64,000 nt of DNA from Primula veris (GCA_963682055.1 OY821743.1:16031566-16095565); one strand, 5' to 3'. Shown: positions 51,901 to 63,489, counted from the stretch's first letter. Numbers and translations are program-made. The notes: a model not told the origin generated them from the sequence alone.

Positions 51901-54900
51901 ATCAATGAATGGTCTTTTTTCCACAGGCGACTCGGTTTCCATAGAATCGATAGAACTCTGAAATTGTAGTTTCTGAGCAAGTTCATATGCTGAAGAGATT
52001 GAATTCTCAATGAGCCTAAACACACAAAAAAAAACAAGGAATTAAATTGTTAGATTTAAATCAAATGATAAAACTAACTATGTGGACTGGAATCAGCTAA
52101 ACTACTTGAATTTGCATATAATGGGATGTACCTGAACAATTCTTTCGAAATTTGAATATGTTCTGCAGGATTGATAGGTGCGAGACGATCAAACAGTATT
52201 TTTGCATGACACCTGGAAGAAAATAAGTGATTAATATAAAAAGAATATTGGAAAAGATAAACAGGCCAACAACTGAGCTAGTTCCTAATTGAGTAATTCT
52301 TAAGCCAACTAATGTAATGTGTACTACCCCACTAATCAAACAAAATAAATATAAAACAAAAGTACTTAAAAGATGATTGTAACTGTATTCCCGCAGTCCC
52401 AATCCAACTCGAGTCTAGTCGCACTCGCACCTTTCTCAAAATCCATTACGTGTCTTTTTTATTCACTCTTTTCCTCTCATTTCAATTTCAATTTTTATTA
52501 TATTATAGATCTATAGCAATGTAGAAAACAAATATGAAAAGAAAAAAACCGAGCTAGCAAGTTAATGAGCGGAAGATGTGAAGTTAAAATGTTAGTGCTT
52601 GAATATTTGTGTAGCGTGGAACTAAATAATATCACATGCTCTCAAGCCGTACCAACCCACTGATAAATAGTTAGATTTGGTTCAGTTATTAATAAAGGGT
52701 AAGTGAACCGTTCATAATCAATTGGTACTGGACCTGTAAGCCGGAACAACAAGATTGTGTTTCACTAAAAAATTGGAAACCAAAGTATTCACATTTTTGC
52801 AAAGAGTGATTAAAGTAAACACCAATTCATGATACAACAATGAGATAGAGAACTAAGCACGCCATCAATCTTTAATATTGGGAATAATACATTTAGTACC
52901 CAACCTGTTTGCTGTTAACTTTTTGGGTACCAATCTGCCGTGCTTAACTGATTGAGTACCTATCTAAATTGTTTTGTTCTAATTTGGGTACCTCCCATAG
53001 ATTGATTGGATGGAAGTTAGTTCTAAGTTTTCAAGCTCAAACTTAATGAAGTTTACTTTATTTGCATATGTACAAATAATATATCTATACATATTTCGTT
53101 GCCTTACTTTACACAATGTATATTTAAAATATGTTTTAGTAATTCAAGATTACGTTTTTGAGAGAAGAATTATAATATACACATAAAAAAATATAAATGA
53201 ATAGAAAAGGGGAAGAAATTAATCTCGTCCTTTTGTTAAGCACCGAGTAAACTGACAGATGGACACATCGATGTACAAATAAACAGTCTTTCCAAACGTT
53301 AAAAAGCTTTATAAATGTTTTTAATGTTATGACTGTTAATTTAACATTCAATTGATGGTATTCAAAAGAAAATGTAAAGTTGAAGAAACAAATTGCAAAC
53401 CAGTTCAAAAAACTCATTTGGAAACTCTTTTACAGGCGTAATAGTTACTAGCATTTAAGAACATTATTCTCTAAAAGTGACACTAAAAATTACAGTCCAG
53501 GAACAACAAGGGTTGACACACTATGGTCCTTTATTTATGTATCACCCATGGACACTTACGTATGTATTATATGTTTACGCAAGACTTCTTTTCGGAATCA
53601 GGGGTTGAATTGATCAGTTTAAAATCTCTAAGAACAAATAGAAACTTAAGACTAACTTCCATCCAATCAATTGAATAAAGGTATCGAAATTAGAACAAAA
53701 AAAGATAGACCGATACTTATTTTTTGAACCACGGCAGCATGGTACCCAAAAAGTTACCAACAAATTGGTTTGGGTACTAAATGTATAATTTCCATTTTCA
53801 TATTCTAAACAAAAAGGCACATCAAAGCCACAAGTGTAAAATATAACAGATTGAATGTAAATAAAAATAAAATGCAGATGCAGAAATTGTTGTTACCAGT
53901 CATTCACAGTTAAAAATCCGGTCAGCAACCCCAATGTTTGATTATTTTCAAGCTCTGAAACTCGTTCGATCACAGCCTCACTCTCGATATCTAAAGCAGA
54001 AAAAAGATCTGTGGTAACATCTCCTTGCTTATCGTCATCCATTAGATCTTTTCCTCTTGCAGCCAGATTTATTTTTCCAATTTTATTAGCCTGTAGCCAT
54101 AAATTGAAACGGAAAAAAATGAATCAGGCAACCAGTTTGATTATCAAGCCAAACCATGCCGAAAGACAGTAGCATTATGCAATTGGTAAAATTTAACAAT
54201 AATTGAAAAACATGACCAACTAAACAGGGGTTTTATTTACTTCATCCAGACGGGAGGAAATTATGTCTGAAATAGGGTTAATGGGCCTTTATTCACATTT
54301 TAGTTTCCAACATAATTTTACCCACAGACTGTTTCCGCACGGGGTGGAGAACTTTGAAGAAGTATAAGTAAGGTAAGAGACAGTTACGAACATACATGAT
54401 CACCAGATTTTGATATACACAGAAGCCTTATTTCCCTTTCTACTATATTTGCCTACTGTGCGCCCAATTGTTGTGATAAATCTAAACTTGGCCTCTATAG
54501 AAGCATTCAATACTGACTTTACTGATACAACATGGCAAAACAATTTCCTTCCACAGGGGCATTTCATACGTGCATAAGATTTGACATACGTATGGAATCC
54601 ACAACATATACACGTGCCATATATACAAGACCGTGAATGCAAGATAAAAAGGGGTGTCCGGAAATTGAATAACCTAAGACCATTTTTGTTTACGGGATGG
54701 TATAAGATGGTATAATTTATAACTGAGTATTATTTATACAATGAGAGGTATAGCTTATAGCAGCCTGGAGGTGTTATGGGTTATACCCCCATACGACTTT
54801 ACTCCATTTAGTACCCCTTGACAAAAAATTATCCAAACATAGCATAAGATGGGTCTCACAGACTCACTGTCCAAACAGTACCATATTCTCTCTTATACTG

Positions 54901-57900
54901 CAAACAAACATGGCCGCTTTTACTTCTCCAAAACAATATAAAAGTCAAATAGTTATTGCCTATAACCAAGGAAAACGAAAAGGGGAAAAGTGACATTTAA
55001 AACAAAAAATCTACACCTAAACAAGAAGAACAAAAATCTGAATTACCTCATCAAGTCGTTTAGCAGAGAAGACATTATAAATCTCAAATGAATCCTCGTC
55101 CTTGGGAAGCAAATGTGCATATCTGTAAAATACACAAAATATGGTGAGTTGGAAGTAAAATTTAGCTCAACAAGGAACAAAAATCAGATCTAACGGAAAA
55201 AAAAATTACTCACAGCACTTCCCTTTAATTTGTCCATTACTCAATTTGTATGTTGCTTTTTGTTTGTCAATTTTTATAATATAGCAAGATTTTTTTTATA
55301 CTCCGTCTTAACACTTTTGTATCTTTCTTCCGTTTTCTCCACTGAGTATCAACGACAATGGTATACGTGGAAACAATTGTTTATATTAGTGTGGCACTAC
55401 TCCAACCACACATTAGTAATTTTTAAGCATCACACACATTCAGTAAATCCCCATTTTTAGCCCAAACATATATAGCGTAAGGGTCTGAACATTCAAAATA
55501 TATTCAACGTAGTAGGCAAGAAAAAATATACTATTAAATAAAGAATCCATACAACATAATATCACTCAGCTATAACGAATTAACAAAATGATTAGTACAC
55601 TGAAAAAAGACCAGGACTAACAAGGACAATATTACATAAACAACTCACATGCTATCCAGATCAATGAAGTTTTCCTTCACCAGTAAAGCGGTGAGCTGAT
55701 AAAGTCTAAATGGCACAGCATTATTCACTTCCATACGCTGATAGTAGTGAAACTTAAAACCCAGTATTTGAGACGCATGTGACTGGTATATCAATGGAAA
55801 ATCAATTAATTGACGTCAATATTCGGTGGACATTAATGTCAAAATTCCATACGAATCAAAACAATCGCAAACCTTGGGGAAGATAGGAATCAGATCCAAG
55901 AGGACATTGTTATCAGGTTGCAGCTCGAAACACTCCAACACCTAAACCACCAAACATCAATTAGTCATGAAATATCAACTTTGCAGAACAAATAACGCAG
56001 AACTAATTCTTTCAAAAGGTTGTAAACCAGCACTAATTCAAAGAAGTATATTCAACTTACGATATCAAAAACACGATTAGGATCCAAATCAAAGTGTCCT
56101 ATCAGGGACTGCAAAAAAATCTACATCAGATAGAAACCAAAAAAGAAAAGAAGTAATGCAAATTAAAATGCTGAAAAAGTAAACCTTAATTATTTCCACT
56201 GTTGCTGTTGATGAACTCTGGGTTGATGCTTCAGAACCACGACAAAGAAGGGTAACCTGCAATGGCGGCAAAACTACTTAACATAAGTAAAAGACAGAAA
56301 TAATATAAAGTAAAAGAATTCCTCATTGAAAATTATAAGGGCATAAACATCAGTTTATATTAGCATAAGCGATAAACAAGGAAATAGAATATTTCTAAAC
56401 CTAATAGGAGTATATTGTACCGGGTATCGTATCCGGTACAATACAACTATGCCGAATCGTTTTTTTTTTTTAATTTAGGTCACGATATGGCGAGGATATG
56501 TAAATTATTTTTTACGATAAATATTTTTTTAATAAATACTAAGATTTACATAACATATCAAAATTAAAATTAAAATGCAAAAAGAATGAAGTTAAATTAA
56601 TGCATTGCTCTTACGTGTTGAGTTGGAGGCCATGAAATAGACTCTTGATTGAGCCCTTTTGTGTAGTCGCATTCAAACAATTTCTATTTTGTTCTTTTAT
56701 ATGAAACTTATCAAAAATTTAACTTTTTAATCACTTTTTATACCCATCATCTAACTAGATAATGGCATACTCCCTCCTTCTGAAATAAGTGTCATGCTTG
56801 CTTCGAAACTGTGATATAAAAGGATTTGAACCGATTTCACTTAAAATTCAACAAAAAAGTATCAAAAAATTTAAACAAAAACTATTCCTTAAATTATGAG
56901 ATTTTAAGTGTAAATTTGATATAATTTCAACTACCAAAAAGAGATATTTCAAAATTTAAAAAGAAATTTTTTACAAAAAAGGGGAAGTGGACATTTATTT
57001 TGGACGTTCCAAAATGGAGAGCAAGACAAATTATTTCGGGACAGAGGGAGTATTCACTTTCAAAATTATAAATTATAAAAATAAAAAATAAAAAAATGGC
57101 TCAACATATCGGATACCCGTATCGGTGGCATACCGGTGCCGTATCAGTATTAAAAACGTAAACAATACTCTAAATCATGTATCGGATACCGTATCCCTGT
57201 ACCGGGGCAGTATCCGTATCTGATACTTAAAAAAACGTGTTACATAAACCAGTTCAAATTAAACCAAACTAAGGCTCACAATTAACACCAATCAAACTAC
57301 ACCCTAATTCTACAATATATTCAATACTTGCTAAGATAACTAAGTTGACTCGTTGTCATGTAAGAGGTAAAAAAGATAACTTTGGAGACTCCCATTTTGT
57401 TTTTTGTTTTTTATAATTAAGTGAAAAGCCTCTAACATACTCTAATGCCATTAGTTAGCATTACTAAACGTTACTAAAGATAGAAGCAAACCCTTCACTT
57501 GGACAAATTTGGATGGAAAACAATCAAGTAATAAGTTAATAATGTATATTAGCATGAAGATAATCATAGGAAAATAAAATTACCAGCTTGGCATAGCCTT
57601 CACTCTCAACAATCAAAATAATAAGTCAATAATGTATAATAACATGAAGATAATCACACAAAAAAAATTACCAGCTTGGCATAGCCTTCACTTTCTTCCC
57701 GAAGAAGGTTAAACTTAGTTTGCTGATAAAGCGAACGAGTGTTTACTCTGACCTGCAATAAGCAGCGGAAAGTAATGTCTAGTCAAACTAAGTCGCACGT
57801 GATCATTAACCTATTTGCCATTTTCATTCACAGTTATGTTGTTTCAGAAAATGAAAAGATTGTGCCTTGTCCCACATGCTCTCATGTGAATTATTTGAAC

Positions 57901-60900
57901 AAATGTAACCAAAGAACCAGAGGGAACGAAAGAACATTGTTTTCATTTTCTTCAGATGGGTACTCAAAGAAGTTGATTCATAATTCAACCAGAAACTTTC
58001 AGATTCCTAGGACAGTGTGGATTCCAGATTTTAATCGTCTTTTCAGGTATACATGGAGGTACACTGGTACCATCTTGGTAAGTATTAACTTATGATACAC
58101 AATTTGTAAGTGGAACACTACTAGTGGATTACCTCTTTAGACTTTAAGTCTGCAGCTTTTGTCTTGATCATTTCGGCCTCCCACAAAAATTCCTCCTAGA
58201 ATAATAAATTAACCAAAAAAAATTAAATAATCTTCACATGTACTTGGCAACTTCTGGTTCAGATAACGGAATATGTTAGACAAGCAGTTACCTCACAACG
58301 CTCCTGAAAAAGCCTCAGCGGGACTATTGTTGATTCCACTAGCCATTTTGCCTATACAACAGCAATTTCAACTTATCACATAAGAATGTAATAAGATAAG
58401 GGTTAACATATAACTACCAAAATTCATGACTTATGTAACCAGTACCCATACAACTAATGTCCCAAATAATATTTAATTAAGGAAATATATCATCATAGTA
58501 TGTAATAAAGAGGATAGTTAACCAAGAACAGTTAAACCAAATATAAAATGGACATTCACTTTCTTCGCAAGATACTGATATTTACTAACAACAATTCTGA
58601 AATGATATTTACTTATGAAAAAGATTGTTTGGTGATGAGGACTGATACTTACCAATTTAATGAGGCGCGATCGACTCTCCAGAGACAATGTGAGCTGAAA
58701 ATATTAATAAAAACATAAATGTTGGTAAGTGGCAAATACTATATACAAGACCTTATAAGTAATAATTAGTAAGGTGGGATATGCTCTAACTAATACCAGA
58801 AAAAAGAATGAAAAGGTACACTTCGCACAAAATCCAGACAAGACAAAAAGAACAAGGTTGTAACATATTACTTCTGCATTTCATACACTATCATCTGATA
58901 TCCCAGAAAGGACAGACTGATTAATCACTCGAGACCTATGTTGTGCAGATACGGAGGTATCGTACTGATACGCCAATTCAACTATTTTTTTAAACAATTT
59001 TTTTAAATTATATTATAAATTAGCAGTTTTTTTATAAATGCTAAGATTTACTTAACAAATCAAAAATATAAATGCTACAAGAATGAAATCAAATGAATGC
59101 ATTTCTCATCCTTGTTTGAGTCGGAAGTCATGAAATGGATTCTCAATCTAGCCTTTTGTGTAGTCGCATTCGACCAATTTCTATTTCATTCAACTTTCAT
59201 ACAAAACTTATCAAAAATTTAACTTTTTAGTCACATTTTATATTGTAAAACTATAATTAGACCAATCATATAGCTTAAAATTACATATTCACTTTTTATA
59301 TTTTATAAATTGTAATTTATAATATAATTTTTTTAAATCAAATTGGCCCACCGTATCGGATACCCGTATCGGTGGCGTATTCGTATTCAAGACATAAACA
59401 ATACTCTAAATCACCTGTCGGACGTATCCGTATCCGATATTCCAAAAAAAATATATAATTCAAAGTACCCGTACTCCAGAGTGTTATTCCACGAGATACA
59501 CAAATTTAAAAAGTGTAGATCACTATTGAGTACAAGGACGTTAAGACCAGTTAATGGCACGGAGAAAACTCACATCTAAAGCCATCTGGGTCAAAGCATC
59601 CGCAAAAATAGAACCTATCTCCTCATTCGATGTTTTATCCAAGACCTCAACCGAGTCTAGTGCTGCTTTGCACTTTTGAACTGGTAGCTCACCACGAACC
59701 TAATAACAGATTAACATCTTTAATCACATCAAAATATCAACGTTGATTAACAGAAGTTAAGGGGGAAATGACATGCCAATAAAAAGAGGTGTCATTTAGT
59801 TATGACCTAACACATTTTAACCATATTTGTACTCCGAAAAAGAATAATTCACCATGATAAAACTCGCAACGGTACAATTCTGTTTAGCCAACAAGTTAAG
59901 ACCTAACTGATTAACAAGGGTTAAGGGGAACATCACATGCCAATGAAAAAGTGCACTTTAGTTATGTGCCTGAAATCCATTTAAAACAATTGAGCAGAAT
60001 TTTTTCTTGAAAAACACATAATGCTACACTTAACCATAGCTAATTGCACAAAATCAAACGACATGTTGAGTAAAAATTAAAAGGATCATAAAACTCATGA
60101 TTAGATTAGCTCCACTGATATAACAAACCGCCATGAAAATTCAATCAGAACCAAACCTAATTGCAGAGTACAACTGAAAATGCTAACAACACCTCGTGAT
60201 TAATTAAACAAATACAATCAAAATCGAGTTAGGAAAAATAACAATACCAAATCAAACAGATCTCACATACAAAAACAAGCAAAAATCAACACGAACCAAA
60301 CTCAGTTTAAAACATACAATGTTTAGAATTCAATAGAAACAAAACCCAATTGATCACATAGCACTTACTATAATCTAATTACATAAAAATGAAAATATAA
60401 TCACATTTAAAAGGCCAATAACATATATAAACACAATCAAACCTAATTGAAAAAAAACAATACCCAATTGAAAAAATACAATCCTCAGGCTAAAAAGAAG
60501 TAATTCAAAAGAAACAAAACCCATTTGATCAAATAAAATTGCAAGCTAGTCTAACAACACCTAGTGATCAATTACACAAATACTATCAAAACAAAAAAGG
60601 CTTTACAAAAATACAATTTGTCAGTCAGGCTAAAAAGAAGTAATTTAAAAGAAACAAAACTCATTTGATCAAATAAAATTGCAAGTCTAATAGTAACACC
60701 TAATGATCAAGTAAACAAATACTATCAAACAAAATAAGGTAACTTTACAAAAAAAAAAACAATCTTTAGGCCAAAAAGAAACTAATTCAAAAGAAATAAA
60801 TCTCATTTGATCAAATAAAATTGCAAATCTAATAACACTTAATGATCAATTAAACAATTACTACCAAAACAAAATAAGGTAACTTTTAAAAAACAATCTA

Positions 60901-63080
60901 TAGGCTAAAAAAAGTAATTCAAAAGAAACCAAACCCAATTGATCAAAGAAAATTGCAATTCTAATAACACCTAGTGTACAATTAAACAAACACTATCAAA
61001 ACAAAACAATCTTTAGGCTAAAAAAAATTGATTCAAAGATTACCATAGTCGAAACGAGCTCGTATACGAAACGAAGAATCGGGACGGAATCATGAAGCTT
61101 AAAATTAGTGTTACCACTCTTAACAGAATAAGGTGATTATATATAAAAAAAAAATATACCCAATTGATAAAAAATACAATTCAAAAGAAACAAAACCCAC
61201 TTGATCAAGTAAAATTGTAAGTCTTAACAACACCTAGTGGTCAGTTAAACAAACACTATCAAAACAAAACAAGGAAACTTTAAAAATAAAATAAAATTAC
61301 CAAGTCGAAACAAGCTCGTATACGAATCGAAGAATCGGGACAGAGTTAGGAAACTTAAATATGCATAATTAAAAGCATGTAGGAAAATAAAACAATACCC
61401 AATTGAAAAAATACAATCTTTAGGCTAAAAAATAGCAATTCAAGAGAAACAAAACCCACTTGATCAAATAAAACTGAAAGTCAAATAACACCTAGTAATC
61501 AATTAAACAAATACTATCCAAACAAAATAAGGTAACTTCAAAAATAAATAAAAAATACCATGATCGAAACAAGCCCGTAAACGAACCAAAAAGAATCTCA
61601 AATTTACAAGCTAAAATTCATTAGAATTTAAATAAAAGAAACCCCGATTGTTCAAATACAATTGCAAATACAATAGCACCTAGTGATTAATTAAACAAAT
61701 ACTATCAAAGCAAAATAGGTAACTTTATAAAAATAAAAATGCGATGGAAACGAGGTTGAATATGAACCAACGAGTCAAAAATTTATAATCTAAAACTCAT
61801 TAAAATCCAAATAAATACACAAAAAAAGTTGATCAAATAAAATTGCAAGTCTAACAGTAACACCTAGTGATCAAGTAAACAAATACTATCAAACAAAATA
61901 AGGTAACTTTACAACAACAAAAAAACAATCTTTAGGCCAAAACGAAACTAATTCAAAAGAAAGAAATCTCGTTTGATCAAATAAAATTACAAATCTAATA
62001 ACACTTAATGATCAATTAAACAATTACTACCAAAACAAAATAAGGTAACTTTTAAAAAACAATATATAGGCTAAAAAAAGTAATTCAAAAGAAACAAAAC
62101 CCAATTGATCAAAAAAAATTGCAATTCTAATTACACCTAGTGTTCAATTAAACAAACACTATCAAAACAAAACAATCTTTAGGCTAAGAAAAGTAATTCA
62201 GAATAAGCAAAACCCACTTGATCAAATAAAATTGCAAGTCTAGTAACACCTAGTGATCAATTAAACAAAATAGAGTAACTTTAAAAATTAAAAAAGATTC
62301 CATAGTCGAAACGAGCTCGTATAGGAAACGAAGAATCGGGACGGAATCATGAAGTTTAAAATTAGCGTTACCACTCTTAACAGAATAAGGTAGTTATAAA
62401 AAAAATGATAAAAATACAATTCAAAAGAAACAAAACTCACTTGATCAAGTAAAATTGCAAGTCTAATAACACCTAGTGATCAATTAAACAAACACTGTCA
62501 AAACAAAACAAAACAAGGCAACTTTAAATTTTAAATAAAAATAAAAGAAAATTACCATAGTGGAAACGAGCTCGTATATGAAACGAAAAATCGGAACGGG
62601 ATTAGGAAGCTTGAAATTAGCGTTACCAATTCAAAAATAAAACAATACCCAATTGCAAAGTACAATCTTAGTCTAAAAACAAATAAAATCCATTAGAATT
62701 CATCAAGACAAAACCCAATTGATCAGATAAAATTGCAAATCTAATAACATCTAGTGATTAATTAAACAAATACTAAGGTAACTTTAAAATAAAATAAAAA
62801 AACACTTGAAAAAGTACAATCTTTAGTCTAAAAACACATAAACCCCATTAAAATTCATATAAGACAATACCCAATCGATCAAATAAAATTGCCTAGTGAA
62901 AAATTAAACAAAATAAGGTAACTTTAAAATAAAATTAGAAATTACCATAGTCGAAACGAGCTCGTATACGAAACGAAGAATCGGGACGGGATTAGGAAGC
63001 TTGAAATTAGCGTTACCACTCTTCCATTCATTGATACACTCCTCTGTTACATATATACACTTCACCATAAGAAGAGACAT
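33978..63080 (-). CDS. THO2: THO complex subunit 2 (THO2/THOC2), 35 coding exons
   Basis: The largest subunit and scaffold of the nuclear THO core, which together with TREX partners couples transcription to mRNA packaging and export and, in plants, to small-RNA production. Coding exons in transcript order: 63080-62946, 59699-59574, 58694-58653, 58351-58292, 58195-58133, 57752-57672, 56256-56185, 56108-56061, 55941-55873, 55782-55649, 55122-55047, 54090-53897, 52212-52132, 52015-51826, 51306-51064, 49957-49877, 49792-49673, 49579-49520, 49011-48884, 46076-45980, 45644-45516, 44563-44460, 43778-43598, 42866-42700, 41939-41613, 41230-40951, 40417-40313, 39579-39424, 39320-39240, 38475-38391, 37970-37723, 36987-36537, 36081-35576, 34919-34672, 34047-33978. 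Every intron is GT-AG, phases agree, and the total is 5,238 bases (1,745 residues plus stop), near the ~1,800 residues of the Arabidopsis protein as I recall it. The helical N-terminal and middle regions fill about residues 1-900 (ANPMTVLRTIVHQ, WLQSLASFWGHLCKKYPS). The conserved Tho2 domain lies at about 890-1200 (LKINMEFLQRCIFPRCTFSM). From about 1240 the tail is disordered and rich in K, R, D, E and S, with a PPPPPLP stretch, ending MYDRDWEDEK...KRRHRK. The start MSLLMVKCIY matches the plant family. Confidence 0.95.
34662..34671 (-). other. Alternative stop if the last THO2 intron is retained
   Basis: Exon 34 runs open past its donor (GAACA|GTATCC) for two codons, to a TAA at 34662-34664. 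Retaining the final intron would give a protein ending in EQYP, lacking the basic end KRRHRK encoded by exon 35. The spliced form is supported by the family's conserved C-terminus. Confidence 0.6.
36246..36352 (-). repeat. Decayed duplicate of the THO2 exon 32 3' end
   Basis: The plus strand reads AAGGCAACATAGTTTC and onward to CTCTTTCAGGAAAT, matching 36493-36597, which spans the last ~60 bases of exon 32, its donor and the first intron bases. The copy lies in the following intron. Its donor position now reads AAATCAGGGG and has lost GT. Confidence 0.7.
37355..37412. repeat. (TA)n(CA)n compound microsatellite in THO2 intron 31
   Basis: TA repeats lead into about 16 CA units with two CG interruptions, then more TA. 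The repeat is intronic and outside the splice signals. Confidence 0.9.
43286..43493. repeat. 104-bp tandem duplication in THO2 intron 23
   Basis: Two nearly identical units begin AGAGCAAAGTTACGCCACTT and end TGCATG(A/G)GGTTTAATT. They differ at two or three bases, so the duplication is recent. Confidence 0.9.
46492..46926 (-). other. Unassigned 144-codon open frame in THO2 intron 19
   Basis: This lies within the 2.8-kb intron between exons 19 and 20, on the THO2 strand. The frame is open upstream to about 46,960 and reads SQWVFRLTRLV, REEVFEDLLSFLLLVL, LYMKWEVFLEALNS. The composition looks more protein-like than chance intron sequence. A GC-richer, CT-rich stretch at 47,690-47,880 on the same strand resembles a 5' leader, with an ATGTCAAG|GTTGTAA junction. 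Together they could be a nested gene or a captured gene fragment, but I recognise no family and could not join the parts in frame. Confidence 0.3.
48565..48799. mobile_element. Stowaway-like MITE, copy 3 (THO2 intron 19)
   Basis: Same family as 24475 and 24859. Ends are CTCCCTCCGTTCCC and GGAACGGAGATGG, flanked by TA. It is about 235 bp, and its right end lies ~85 bp downstream of the exon 19 donor in the sense of transcription. Confidence 0.85.
50020..50550. repeat. Dispersed ~0.5-kb repeat, copy 1 (THO2 intron 15)
   Basis: The ends are rich in CGTATC/GATACG motifs in both orientations (ATCCGATACGATACGG at the left; CGTATCGGATACCC and CATATCCGTATC at the right). The interior reads GTTGAGTTGGAGGTCATGAA and TAGTCGCATTCAACTAATTT. 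Two further copies sit in other THO2 introns. No coding frame. It behaves like a non-autonomous element, but no target duplication was identified. Confidence 0.7.
52886..53787. mobile_element. Long-inverted-end element in THO2 intron 12, ~0.9 kb
   Basis: The first ~150 bases (ATACATTTAGTACCCAACC, AACTTTTTGGGTACCA, TTGTTCTAATTTGGGTACC, GATTGGATGGAAGTTAGT) match the reverse complement of the last ~150 bases in the same order. Inverted ends of this length and the absence of any transposase frame fit a non-autonomous DNA transposon. The flanking duplication is unclear, so the superfamily is open. Confidence 0.7.
56415..57240. repeat. Dispersed ~0.5-kb repeat, copy 2, split by a MITE
   Basis: This copy matches 50020-50550 but is interrupted at 56770-57050 by a Stowaway-like element. 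The flanks GCATA and TATTCACTTT join to match the uninterrupted copy 3 (ACATATTCACTTTTTA), which shows the empty site. It lies in THO2 intron 6. Confidence 0.75.
56770..57050. mobile_element. Stowaway-like MITE, second family, nested
   Basis: Ends are CTCCCTCCTTCTGAAATAA and TTATTTCGGGACAGAGGGAG, with TA on both sides, ~281 bp. Its interior differs from the family at 24475, 24859 and 48565. It inserted into the older dispersed repeat within THO2 intron 6. Confidence 0.85.
57570..57745 (-). repeat. Tandem duplication carrying the 3' end and donor of THO2 exon 6
   Basis: The plus-strand string ATTACCAGCTTGGCATAGCC occurs at about 57581 and at 57667, each preceded by AATAATGTATA...CATGAAGATAATCA. 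The second is the true exon 6 end (GCCAAGCTG|GTAAT). The first is a ~30-base exon copy with an intact donor, ~87 bases downstream in the transcript. Confidence 0.8.
58945..59455. repeat. Dispersed ~0.5-kb repeat, copy 3 (THO2 intron 2)
   Basis: Same order of motifs as 50020-50550: a GTATCGTACTGATACGCC start, AGTCGCATTCGACCAATTTC in the middle and CCGTATCGGATACCCGTATC at the end. It is uninterrupted and therefore serves as the empty-site reference for the nested MITE in copy 2. Confidence 0.7.
59735..59995. repeat. Diverged local duplication in THO2 intron 1
   Basis: The segment with GTTAAGGGG(G/A)A, CACATGCCAAT(A/G)AAAA and TTTAGTTATG occurs at about 59757 and about 59928. It lies just upstream of exon 2 in the intron. 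Confidence 0.55.
60420..62945 (-). repeat. Tandem array in THO2 intron 1 containing degraded exon 1 copies
   Basis: Units contain, on the plus strand, TTTAGGCTAAAAA, TTCAAAAGAAACAAAACCCA, TTGATCAAATAAAATTGCAA, ACACCTAGTGATCAATTAAA and AATAAGGTAACTTTAAAAA. Many then carry a segment matching the last ~75 bases of exon 1 plus its donor. Exon-like segments lie at about 61041-61130, 61296-61360, 61558-61600, 61741-61780, 62299-62388 and 62554-62630. The real exon ends the series at 62946. Units near 60480-60900 lack the exon part. Copies closest to the exon are the best preserved. Confidence 0.9.
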
Positions 63081-63195
63081 TTTTTTTCTATTTTATTTGT
63101 ATCGAAAACCCCTAATAAAAAGGAATTTAATTGGATTCTCTAATGGTTTTGTTCAGATTTTGAGTAGATATATACATATGTATATATATTTATAT

Positions 63196-63243
<48 letters not shown>

Positions 63244-63300
63244 AGGGATTGGAGTAAATAGGGTTTGGTGGTTCGAGGATTCGACTTTTTTTTTTATGTT
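63081..63300 (-). promoter_or_regulatory. THO2: THO2 upstream region with (TA)n(AG)n repeat
   Basis: On the minus strand, a CT-dinucleotide run (63219-63243) followed by a TA run (63180-63218) lies 100-165 bases before the THO2 ATG. CT-rich microsatellites often sit near plant transcription starts and in 5' leaders, so this is the likely leader or core promoter. The start site itself cannot be fixed from sequence alone. Confidence 0.45.
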
Positions 63301-63489
63301 TTGTAAATTTGTGTCTGATGTTCAATAGAAAAGGATATGTGATTGTTTGGTTTATTTATTTCTAATAAGTAAAAAATTAAATACATCAAATCTTTTATTT
63401 AATGCTAGTCATAATTTTTTTTATCTCATCATTGGTACTGAAGTATTTATTAAGTGCATGTTTGGTGTTTGTTTGTTTTTTTGACAAAG

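Noticed and set aside
57739..58095. 118-codon plus-strand open frame
   Set aside because: It runs antisense over THO2 exons 6 (end) and into introns, starts at a non-ATG codon, and shows no family motif.
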